In this document: positions 35,216 through 43,376 of the stretch, one piece after another
How the letters are laid out: every line of letters starts with the position of its first letter
Numbering within the stretch: position 1 is the first letter of the stretch
From: Planctomycetota bacterium
GTDB taxonomy: Bacteria > Planctomycetota > Phycisphaerae > Phycisphaerales > UBA1924
DNA: 64,000 bases
Assembly (NCBI GenBank): GCA_030950285.1
Contig: JAUZRR010000004.1
Span: 1-64,000 of the forward strand
Direction: 5' to 3'
Notes under the pieces: generated by a model
Database searches by the model: none
What the model saw: only the letters and a program-made list of their open reading frames with translations
Told to the model about the DNA's origin: nothing
Program-made: the position numbers and the translations under genes

Positions 35216-35971
35216 ATGAGGGCCACCCACATTACTGCTGTCGTCGTTGCGGTGCTCGGGTTCGGTACCGTCGGATGCCAGTCCTCACCGCACTCAACTT
35301 TGAAGACAGCCAGCGGTCCGGCAAGCGAGGGTTCGGTGTTTCGGGTGGAGAGCCCGGCCGGTGCGCCGGTCGCGTCGGACCAGCCGATCCTCATCAAGTG
35401 CTGGTCGGTTGATCTGTTGGACCCGACCGATCCGGACGCGGCCGCGTTGTTGGGCGATCTGCCCCGTCGCATGGCTCAGGTCGAGGGGCGATTCGATCCC
35501 GATGCCATCGCGTCACACCTTGAATCGCTCGACGCCAAGCAGCAACTGCACCTCCGCAGCATGCCCATGATCATCGTCAGAGGCGGCGAAGGAGCGACGA
35601 TAAAAATCACCGAGCCGATCGATCGGCCCGACCTTCAGGCGGGGCTCGAGCGCGGTGAAGCGATGTTCCCGTTCGAGGTTGGTGAGCGGTACGAGGTCCA
35701 GACCGCGTTCGATGATGACGGGTTCATTCTGCTCGACATCAACTACTCCCGAGAGTCGCTCACCGGCGATATCGAGGAGCCGCTTCCGAGCGTGATGACC
35801 TGCCGCATTCAGCACACCGTGCGCCTCCGCAGCGGCGAGAGCATCGTCTTGGGCGGGTGGCGATCTTACCAAGGCGACGCCGGCGACAGAACCGAAGAGG
35901 TTGCGCAGATCGTGGTGCTCAACGCAAGAGCGCTGCTGCCGGTTTCGATGCGACAATCCGCGGCCCGCTGA
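35216..35971 (+). CDS. Small secretin-like exported protein, probable lipoprotein
   Basis: 251 aa. The N-terminus MRATHITAVVVAVLGFGTVG is followed by Cys-Gln; T rather than L at -3 makes the lipobox imperfect. The C-terminal half (LDINYSRES ... CRIQHTVRLRSGESIVLGGW) resembles the final beta-hairpins of GspD/PilQ secretins, which end in VxLxDGxTxVIGGL. The chain is far too short for a complete secretin and lacks the N-domains. It may be a standalone secretin-fold protein of type II secretion or pilus systems, as seen in Planctomycetes (inference). The N-terminus is fixed by the promoter spacing and the signal sequence. Confidence 0.65.
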   Translation: MRATHITAVVVAVLGFGTVGCQSSPHSTLKTASGPASEGSVFRVESPAGAPVASDQPILIKCWSVDLLDPTDPDAAALLGDLPRRMAQVEGRFDPDAIASHLESLDAKQQLHLRSMPMIIVRGGEGATIKITEPIDRPDLQAGLERGEAMFPFEVGERYEVQTAFDDDGFILLDINYSRESLTGDIEEPLPSVMTCRIQHTVRLRSGESIVLGGWRSYQGDAGDRTEEVAQIVVLNARALLPVSMRQSAAR

Positions 35972-36009
35972 CGAGGCCTCGACCGCTTGCCAACGCTACG
36001 ATCGTCCCC

Positions 36010-37056
36010 ATGATCGACACGCTCAACGATATCGAGACCGTTGCTCTGGCCGAGCTTGCTGGCACCGCCGATGCCTCGACGCTTGACGCCTGGAAAGCCA
36101 CATACCTTGGCAACAAGGGCAAGCTCAAGGCCGCGATGGCGGGGCTCAAAGACGTCGCCAAGGAGGACAAACCAGCGGTCGGCAAACGGCTCAACGAGGT
36201 CAAGAACTCGCTCGAAGAGGCGCTCAAAGCCCGCCGGGCCGCACTCGGCGGCAGTGCAACGGGCGATGGCGTGGGAACGGCCGGGCCGAAGCTCGACCTG
36301 ACCGAGCCGGGGCTGATCGAGACCCATGCACTCGGGCGGCGGCACATCATCATGCGCGTCCGCGAAGAGCTCGTCGAGGTCTTTGCCCGGATGGGGTTCG
36401 AGGTTGCCCAGGGGGCGGAACTCGAGGACGACGAGCACAACTTCATCAAGCTCAACATCCCCCCCGAGCACCCGGCCCGCGAGCCGATCGACAACTTCTA
36501 CGTCGATGATCCCGACTTGGTGGATACGCCGCGCATGTTGCGGAGTCAGACCAGCACCGTGCAGATCCGTGTACTCGAGAAGTTGCTCGCCGAGGGAGGC
36601 ACGCCGCCGGTCAAGGTGGTGAGCCCCGGGCGGGTCTATCGGCCCGACACCGTTGACGCGACCCACTCGTTCATGTTCCACCAGATCGAGGGGCTCTATG
36701 TCGATCGTGGCGTGACGATGGCCGACCTCAAGACGACGCTGTTCCAGTTCGCCCGCGCCTACTTCGGCGCGGACGCCGAGATCAGGCTCCGCCCCAGCTT
36801 CTTCCCGTTCACCGAGCCCAGCGCCGAGTTTGACATGAAGATTCAGCTCCGTCCCGACGAGCCTCCCAAGTGGGTCGAGCTCGGCGGTTGCGGCATGGTC
36901 GACCCCGCGGTGTTCGCTGCCTGCGGGCTCGACCCCGAGGCGTGGACCGGCTTTGCATTCGGCTTCGGCATCGAGCGCATCGCGATGGGCCGCTACAGCA
37001 TCCCCGACATCCGGATGCTGTACGAGAACGACGTTCGATTCCTCGAACAGTTGTAA
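36010..37056 (+). CDS. pheS: Phenylalanyl-tRNA synthetase alpha subunit
   Basis: 348 aa; charges tRNA-Phe with the beta subunit. The N-terminal coiled coil (KATYLGNKGKLKAAMAGLKD) is followed by the catalytic core: FARMGFEVAQGAELEDDEHN, PRMLRSQTSTVQIRVLE, GRVYRPDTVDATHSFMFHQI (motif 2 region), LRPSFFPFTEPSAEFDMKI and FAFGFGIERIAMGRYSIPDI (motif 3). pheT does not follow; the next gene converges. ATG 36010 lacks a Shine-Dalgarno, and TACGAT ends 7 nt upstream, so the mRNA may be leaderless. Confidence 0.95.
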   Translation: MIDTLNDIETVALAELAGTADASTLDAWKATYLGNKGKLKAAMAGLKDVAKEDKPAVGKRLNEVKNSLEEALKARRAALGGSATGDGVGTAGPKLDLTEPGLIETHALGRRHIIMRVREELVEVFARMGFEVAQGAELEDDEHNFIKLNIPPEHPAREPIDNFYVDDPDLVDTPRMLRSQTSTVQIRVLEKLLAEGGTPPVKVVSPGRVYRPDTVDATHSFMFHQIEGLYVDRGVTMADLKTTLFQFARAYFGADAEIRLRPSFFPFTEPSAEFDMKIQLRPDEPPKWVELGGCGMVDPAVFAACGLDPEAWTGFAFGFGIERIAMGRYSIPDIRMLYENDVRFLEQL

Positions 37057-37203
37057 TACGCGTGCCGAGAGCACCTCGCGCGTTTCGATGAACCGTGTGC
37101 GCGAGCACAGGTTGGGCAGGTCATAACAGTTGGCCATCCGCGAATCCGAGCTTGCGCTGGAGGCTCGTAGAACGCTCACAGGTCTTTCGCAAACCGCCAA
37201 ACA

Positions 37204-37234
37204 CCGCAGCACCGCCGGGGTGGAGGTGCTGCGG
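37204..37234. terminator. Hairpin between convergent pheS and ccsA
   Basis: A perfect 10-bp stem, CCGCAGCACC/GGTGCTGCGG, with an 11-nt loop. On the minus strand it is followed by TGTTTGGCGGTTTG, which would make it a weak intrinsic terminator for the ccsBA operon. Confidence 0.55.
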
Positions 37235-37253
37235 GGTGCGAGGGGGGGGCGGG

Positions 37254-39083
37254 TTACGCGGTGGAAGGTGCCGATTCATCAGGCGGAGCGGTTTCGCTTT
37301 GTGCGACTTCGTGCTCTTCGGACCTTTCAGCCTCGGCTCTTTGCGCACTCGAGGCTTTGCGGCGAGTGAAGCAGAGTGCCAGGAAGAGTACCTCGCCGAG
37401 CGCCCAGAGGCCGACCCACTTCTCGCCGCCGGACCCGAAGCCGTAGGAGTGCAGCCCGGCCGCCATGACGTAGTTCACGCCGTAGAACGTCCAGACGATC
37501 GAGATGAACCCGATCACCGAGAGCACCGCGAGTCCGAAGTCGCGGATCCACCCGCTGTAGCGGGCGTGCAGCACCAGGAAGTAGAGCACGATGCTGATGA
37601 GCGCCCAAGTCTCTTTGGGGTCCCAACCCCAGAAACGGCCCCACGACTCGGCCGCCCACACGCCGCCGAGGATTGTCCCGACCGTGAGCAGCACAAGCCC
37701 GAGTTGGATAAGCCGGTAGGTCTGCACGATGAGTCGAGCGTTCGGGTCGGCCGGTCGGCGGAGGACGACGTCGCGGATGAGGAAGGTGTGCCCGAGGACG
37801 GCTGCGAGCAGGAACGCCCCGTAGCTGGCGACGATGGTCATCACGTGGATAATCAGCCAGTAGTTGCTCCGCAGCACCGCGGGGATCGAGTTGGTCTGGT
37901 CGGTGAGCGGCACCAGTTGCGAGAAGATGATGCACAACATGCTCGCGACCAGCCCCGCTGCGAGATAGAGCCCCTTGCGGTTAAACGCCTGCCCCACAAG
38001 GCCAAACAGCGTCGAGACGATCCCCATCCACAGCACCGCTTCGTAGGTGTTGGAGACCGGCGCACGGTCCAGAATATCGATCCGCAGCCAGAGCCCGAGG
38101 AACTGCTCGCCGAGAGCCGCGGCGATCGCCACCCCCGCGAGCACGGCAAAGAGTTTGAGCCGGGTGACCGCGAACCCGATGAGGCAGAGCAGCGCCACGC
38201 CGTTGGCAACCGCAGCCCATATCCACGGGCGGTGGTGGTTGTAGAAATACTCGAGCCTGACGTTTCGTGCGAGGCTCTCGGATGTGGATGCGTGGTCAGC
38301 GATGGTTGATTCGAGATTCCGCACCGCGCCGAGCACGTCGTCGCCGGTCAGGTACGCGGTCCGGAAATCCCAGAGCGCGGCCTGCACGTCCTCGTACCCG
38401 GGCTCGGCGGTCGCGGTGCCGACGGTTGCGTAGATCTCCGAGTCGGTCCGGGGGATCAACGGGAACTGCCGATCGCGCTGGAACATCGCGACCGCCATCG
38501 CGGCGTTCTGGACTTTCGCAGCCTTGCGCTCGATCGCGCTCGGCTTGGCGTTGCTGTCCTCGGCCATCCGTTCCCGCATCGCTCCGACGAGTTGGTGGAG
38601 TGGTTCGGCCCGCATGATCTCCTGCGGCGAAAAGAACTTGCGGTCGGGATCAAACCCGATCTCACGCTTCAGCTCTTCGTGGTTGATCGCGATCAGCGGG
38701 CTGCGAAAGACCTCCTGCGGCCGTGCGATCAGGTCGGCGAAGAGCTCGATCGCGGGACGGCCGCTGAAGCCTTCCGGGCCCTTACCCTCGCGCCATGTTG
38801 CCCGCCCGGTCAGGTCGACCGCGAGGCGGCGTGCGAACGTGTCGAGCGGCATGAGCCGCCCGCCGTCCTGGATCGGGATCAACCCCAGCGCCTTCTGCCA
38901 CTGGCTGCTGTCCACAGCCGCGTCGCCGGTGCTGTCTTGCGCACGCGCCGCGGGTGCAAACACGATTGCTGCCATCACCGCGACGAGCACGGCAACAGTC
39001 GTGAGGGCCGAAGAGAGAAACCCGGATGTCGAACGCAACGCAACGTCCCGTTGCACAACCGACTGCATCAACGCCGAAGGCAT
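37254..39083 (-). CDS. ccsA: Cytochrome c biogenesis protein CcsA/ResC
   Basis: 609 aa. The C-terminal half is the CcsA core: about eight membrane segments with the WWD motif WGRFWGWDPKETWALI, and heme-coordinating His candidates in NYWLIIHVMTIVASYG and VMAAGLHSYGFG. Residues 1-270 are an extra exported or periplasmic domain behind a signal-like N-terminus (VFAPAARAQ). A further membrane helix is RPWIWAAVANGVALLCLIGF. System II exports heme and attaches it to CxxCH apocytochromes such as the one at 43377. The ribosome site TGAGGA contains the stop codon of ccsB, so the genes are tightly coupled. Confidence 0.9.
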   Translation of the reverse strand: MPSALMQSVVQRDVALRSTSGFLSSALTTVAVLVAVMAAIVFAPAARAQDSTGDAAVDSSQWQKALGLIPIQDGGRLMPLDTFARRLAVDLTGRATWREGKGPEGFSGRPAIELFADLIARPQEVFRSPLIAINHEELKREIGFDPDRKFFSPQEIMRAEPLHQLVGAMRERMAEDSNAKPSAIERKAAKVQNAAMAVAMFQRDRQFPLIPRTDSEIYATVGTATAEPGYEDVQAALWDFRTAYLTGDDVLGAVRNLESTIADHASTSESLARNVRLEYFYNHHRPWIWAAVANGVALLCLIGFAVTRLKLFAVLAGVAIAAALGEQFLGLWLRIDILDRAPVSNTYEAVLWMGIVSTLFGLVGQAFNRKGLYLAAGLVASMLCIIFSQLVPLTDQTNSIPAVLRSNYWLIIHVMTIVASYGAFLLAAVLGHTFLIRDVVLRRPADPNARLIVQTYRLIQLGLVLLTVGTILGGVWAAESWGRFWGWDPKETWALISIVLYFLVLHARYSGWIRDFGLAVLSVIGFISIVWTFYGVNYVMAAGLHSYGFGSGGEKWVGLWALGEVLFLALCFTRRKASSAQRAEAERSEEHEVAQSETAPPDESAPSTA

Positions 39084-39093
39084 GGTCAGTTCC

Positions 39094-40890
39094 TCACTCT
39101 TTGGTGGTCCCGGATTCCCCGAAGGGGGCCGGGATGCCTGGATGCCCGAAGCTGAGCTTCCGGCTGTAAAAGATCAGCAGAATCCCGATGCACAGCGTCG
39201 TACACGCGATGTACATCGGCACGAGCCCGGGGTCGTAGGTGACCTGAAACACCGTGATCGAATCACCTATGAAACTGGCTTGGTAGACCTTCCACCCGTC
39301 CTGTTCGTAGGGGTGGTTCATGAATATCTTGAACTCGAAAGGATCGGCGAGAGTCGGGCCTTCGCTGGCGAGCAGGGCGGCGTTCACACTCCGAGGGCTG
39401 GCAAGATTGGTCACCATCACGTCCGACTCGAACGCCATCGCCATGTCCACGCCCGGGTAGTCCAGCTTGCGGAAGTCCACCAGCTCGAGCGCAAACGGCA
39501 GCTGCACCTGGACGGAACCGTACTGGAGCACCAGCTCGTGGCCGCCGACTGTCACAGGTGTCGGCGTGTTCCAGACGAGCTGTTCCGGACCGGAGTCGGT
39601 CGAGATCGTCAGCACCGGCGAGTTGGAATCCTGGGCGTCTGCCTCGGCGAGCACCTTGGATGCCCGCGCGTTCGGGTAGCTCCGCAAAACTGACACGGGC
39701 GTTCCCATGACGGTGAGGTGCCAAGGCCAGGCCCCGTCGTGGGCGAAGGTCTCGACGCTGCCGTCGGGGTCGGCAAGGATCGCGTGCACCGTGCCGTCGT
39801 CGTCGCGCATGATCGCGAGGGTCGGGTCGGTGAACGAGGGGCCGAGGTAGGTGAGCACGAGCCCGGATGGGGTCTCGCCGGATTGCTGCTGGACGAACGG
39901 TTCGCCGCGAAACTTCTCGAACCCGATCTGCTGTTCGACCGAGCCGTCGGCGTGGGTGAGGACGACGAGGGTCGCGGGGTTGGCCGGCCCGTCCGGGCGG
40001 TCGATGAGGCCGCTTTCTCCGATGGTCGCGCGCTGAAACTGGGCGATCTCGGTGAGCGTCCAGCCGGTCTGGCCGATGGGCTCGCCCGCGGCTCCCAGCG
40101 CGTACTCGGTTCCGCTGCTGTCGGTGATCACCGCGTAGGGGCGCTCGGTCGGGGGCGTCCAAGTTTCGCCGGTCGCGATCACCCGAACCGCAAACGCAGC
40201 CGCGTTGCTGGGGATTGCCGGGTCGGTCGCGATCAGTTGCCCGAGCCAGTCCCCGGATTCGGCTTCCCGAGCGCCCGGGCCGGCGGCGATCTCGATCGCG
40301 TGGAATGGGTTGGTGCCGTCGTCGGTGATCTTGGTCACCTCTGCGCTGTTGTCCCACTGTTCGAGAATCTCGATGCGGATATCGCTGAGGCTCTCCAGGT
40401 CAAATCGGATCGGCTTGTCGCCAGCCAGAAAGAACCGATCGAGCGTGCGTGCTCCGCCGATGCTCGGCTCGAGCAACTGCACCCACCTGTCCTCGAGGAC
40501 CGCGATGCTCGAGGTCTCGCCCTCAGCGAGGATCACGCGGGCCTCGATCTTGCTGTACATCGTGTAGAACCCGATCGTGATCAGCGAGATCAGGCTGGCG
40601 TGGACGATGATGAACCCGGTGTGCTTGGGTTTCCACGGGTACCGCACCGCGACCGAGAGCACGAGTGAGGCGCAGATCAGCGCCATCAGGAGCATGAACC
40701 ACCACGAGCCGTAGACGATATCCGCCGCGGCGGCCCGGTCCTGGGTGGACTCGATCCACGTCCCCCAGACCATCGCCCCGGCAGCCAGTGTGAGCGCGGG
40801 CACCGCGAGCCGCACGCTGCCGATGAACTTTGCCACGCGCCCGAGGGGGGTGGCTTTCCAGCTTCTGATGGTGTGGTCGGTCGTGCTCAT
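39094..40890 (-). CDS. ccsB: Cytochrome c biogenesis protein CcsB/ResB
   Basis: 598 aa. The N-terminus has the ResB pattern: FIGSVRLAVPALTLAAGAMV with GTWIE, a second helix SWWFMLLMALICASLVLSVA, and a third at HTGFIIVHASLISLITIGFY with its His. A large periplasmic domain follows. A late conserved segment, FEFKIFMNHPYEQDGWKVYQ followed by ASF, precedes the last helix VPMYIACTTLCIGILLIFYS. It keeps apocytochrome reduced and partners CcsA. CAGGAAC lies before ATG 40890. The pair is transcribed away from the GGDEF-EAL gene. Confidence 0.9.
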   Translation of the reverse strand: MSTTDHTIRSWKATPLGRVAKFIGSVRLAVPALTLAAGAMVWGTWIESTQDRAAAADIVYGSWWFMLLMALICASLVLSVAVRYPWKPKHTGFIIVHASLISLITIGFYTMYSKIEARVILAEGETSSIAVLEDRWVQLLEPSIGGARTLDRFFLAGDKPIRFDLESLSDIRIEILEQWDNSAEVTKITDDGTNPFHAIEIAAGPGAREAESGDWLGQLIATDPAIPSNAAAFAVRVIATGETWTPPTERPYAVITDSSGTEYALGAAGEPIGQTGWTLTEIAQFQRATIGESGLIDRPDGPANPATLVVLTHADGSVEQQIGFEKFRGEPFVQQQSGETPSGLVLTYLGPSFTDPTLAIMRDDDGTVHAILADPDGSVETFAHDGAWPWHLTVMGTPVSVLRSYPNARASKVLAEADAQDSNSPVLTISTDSGPEQLVWNTPTPVTVGGHELVLQYGSVQVQLPFALELVDFRKLDYPGVDMAMAFESDVMVTNLASPRSVNAALLASEGPTLADPFEFKIFMNHPYEQDGWKVYQASFIGDSITVFQVTYDPGLVPMYIACTTLCIGILLIFYSRKLSFGHPGIPAPFGESGTTKE

Positions 40891-41344
40891 CGAGTTCCTG
40901 TTCCGGGAAGCTGGTGAACGGCCGCATGCAGCCGGGGCGGGTGGAGCGACATCCTAGGAGTCTTCTTGCCATCAGGCCGCCGATTCTCCGCGTTATCGGG
41001 GCCGGAATCGGGGTTGAAGCCGGGCGTGGAAGCTGTCGCCGCGTGCGCGTGGCGTCATGTGGCCGGGAGACGCTCGTCCGATGAGCCCCGATCTCCACGG
41101 GCGGTCATGCGTCCATGCGCAAGGGTTGCAAAACCGTCACCACCCAACACCCGATAAGGCAACCACTCCGCATATTTACGGGCGTATTTTTCGGGTCATT
41201 CGTCGCATGGCAATCTCCGCCAAATGCCGATCGGGGTTCGGCCGATACTCAGTGAGTCCCTCCGAACCTGCGAGTACCCATGCTGCGCTTCAAGATCATG
41301 TTCGAGCTTTGTAATGCTGTCCATTCACCGCGGGGGGGCGCTGC
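40891..41344. other. Divergent intergenic region, ccsB / GGDEF-EAL gene
   Basis: 454 bp without a gene I can support. The middle (41160-41200, CATATTTACGGGCGTATTTT) is AT-rich compared with its flanks and is the likely promoter zone for both genes. A run of seven G lies 6-12 nt before ATG 41345. Confidence 0.45.
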
Positions 41345-43282
41345 ATGACCACACCGACGTCCAACGGCCGTGTACTGATTATTGACAGCACGCCCGCGGT
41401 CCACGACCAGTTTCGGGCGGCTCTGTCGATGCAGATTGATCGCGCCGGTCCCGGCCGCTCCGATCCGCCAGCATCCGGCCGGCGTCACACCGATGCCATT
41501 ACCGCACCGGTGTCCTTTGTCGTCGAGAGTGCGACGGAGCGCCACCAAGCGCTCACGATGGTCGCCGATACGCTCGAGAGCAACGAGCCGTATGCGGTCG
41601 CGTTCGTGGAGATGGGTGAGTCGCCGTGGGCCGAAGGCATCGAGACCGTACGCCAGCTCTGGGAGATCGACCCGGACGTGCAGGTCGTCGCGTGTGCCTC
41701 CAGCGGCGATCAGCCGTGGAACACGATCGTGGGGGCGCTCGGCCGGTCCGATCGTCTGCTCTTGCTCAGAAAGCCCTTTGATGCCGACGGCGTGTGGCAG
41801 CTTGCGCGCACACTCTCGCACAAGTGGAGCCTCGCTCGGCAGGCGTCCATCGAGATGGAAGAGCTCAGCCGCCACGCCCAAGCCTCGACCGCGAAACTCG
41901 AAGAGCAGATCAGGCTCCGCGCCGAGATCGAGGAAGAACTCCGCCACCTCGCGTATCACGATCCGGTCACGGGGCTCCCCAACCGAACGTACTTGTACGA
42001 CCGCATCGAGCAGTGCATCCAGCGGTCGCTCCGCACGCCCGGGTACCGCTACGCGGTGCTGTATCTTGATCTCGACAACTTCAAGCTCATCAACGACACG
42101 ATGGGGCACGACCGGGGCGACCGCCTGCTCCAGGACGTCGCCCAGCGCCTCCGCAACTGCATGCGCAGCCTCGACGCGATCGCAAAGATCGAAGAGGACG
42201 TCGCGGCACGGGTCGGGGGCGACGAGTTTATCGTGCTGCTTGAGGGCATCCGCAATCCGAGCGATTGCCTGCGGGTTGCCGAACGCTTTATCGAGATCCT
42301 GAGCAGGCCCTTCCGGATCGACGGCAAGGAGCTCATCATCTGCGCCAGCATCGGTGTGGCAACCAGCGACCGCGAATACCTGCGGGCCCAGGATGTCCTG
42401 CGCGATGCCGACACCGCGATGTACCGTGCCAAGAGTCTGGGCAAGGCGCGGTACGCGATCTTCGACCCGGAGATGCACAGCGCGGCGAAACGACGCCTGG
42501 AGATCGAGAGCAGGCTCCGTGAGGCGGTCGGGAAACAGCACATGCGGCTGTTCTATCAGCCGATCGTGAACGTGCGAACGCAAGAGCTCATCGGCTTTGA
42601 GGCGCTCTTCCGTTGCACCCTGCCCGGGCTCGATATGAACCCGCAGGAGATTATCAACGTCGCGGAGGAAACCGGGCTGATTCTCCCCATCGGCAACTGG
42701 GTCTTCCGCAGAGCCTGCCGCGACCTGCGACAGTGGCGTACGCAGTATTCGCACGCCCAGCACCTGCGGATGAACGTCAATATCTCTCGTCGCGAGCTCG
42801 CCGCCGAGAGGCTCGTCGAGAACGCCCGCAACGCGATGGCCGACAACCACATCCCCTCAGAGTTGATCACGGTCGAGGTGACCGAGTCCGGGATTATCCA
42901 GGACGCCGACGGTGCACTCGCGCGGCTGCGCGAGCTGCGGGACCTGGGTGTCCAGCTGCACATGGACGACTTTGGGACGGGCTACTCGTCGCTCGCGTGT
43001 CTCCACAACTACCCGCTCGACGGCGTGAAGATCGACCGCGCATTTACCGCCACCATGATCAGCGACCAACGCTACATCGCGGTGGTCAAGGCGATTGTCA
43101 CTCTCTGCCAGGCGCTCAACATGCGTATTACCGTCGAGGGCATCGAGACCCCCGAGCAGCTTGAACTCGTCGACTCGCTCGGCTGCGACTCGGCGCAGGG
43201 GTACATGTTCGCCAAGCCCATGTCAGCCGAAGACGTGGTCCTGCTGCTCGAGCAGACGCCCGACCTTCGGTTGGCAGCCTGA
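41345..43282 (+). CDS. Cyclic-di-GMP signalling protein, pseudo-receiver - GGDEF - EAL
   Basis: 645 aa. Residues 8-155 look like a receiver domain (RVLIIDSTPAVHDQF ... LLLLRKPFD), but the phosphorylated Asp is Glu89 (AVAFVEMGESP) and one of the two acidic-pocket residues is Ser. A coiled-coil linker (EEQIRLRAEIEEELRHLAYH) leads to the GGDEF domain with intact GGDEF at 291-295; no RxxD inhibition site is visible in front of it (IEED). The EAL domain has EAL at 419-421 and DDFGTGYSS, so both synthase and phosphodiesterase motifs are present. The net activity cannot be told from sequence. Cytoplasmic. Confidence 0.9.
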   Translation: MTTPTSNGRVLIIDSTPAVHDQFRAALSMQIDRAGPGRSDPPASGRRHTDAITAPVSFVVESATERHQALTMVADTLESNEPYAVAFVEMGESPWAEGIETVRQLWEIDPDVQVVACASSGDQPWNTIVGALGRSDRLLLLRKPFDADGVWQLARTLSHKWSLARQASIEMEELSRHAQASTAKLEEQIRLRAEIEEELRHLAYHDPVTGLPNRTYLYDRIEQCIQRSLRTPGYRYAVLYLDLDNFKLINDTMGHDRGDRLLQDVAQRLRNCMRSLDAIAKIEEDVAARVGGDEFIVLLEGIRNPSDCLRVAERFIEILSRPFRIDGKELIICASIGVATSDREYLRAQDVLRDADTAMYRAKSLGKARYAIFDPEMHSAAKRRLEIESRLREAVGKQHMRLFYQPIVNVRTQELIGFEALFRCTLPGLDMNPQEIINVAEETGLILPIGNWVFRRACRDLRQWRTQYSHAQHLRMNVNISRRELAAERLVENARNAMADNHIPSELITVEVTESGIIQDADGALARLRELRDLGVQLHMDDFGTGYSSLACLHNYPLDGVKIDRAFTATMISDQRYIAVVKAIVTLCQALNMRITVEGIETPEQLELVDSLGCDSAQGYMFAKPMSAEDVVLLLEQTPDLRLAA

Positions 43283-43376
43283 GCCGTTGCGACGGCACCA
43301 CACGAAGGTCGATGGAGAAACGCACGCAAGTCTTTCGTGATGCGTCTCAGGAATCGTCTGTCGTTCACCGAGCCCA

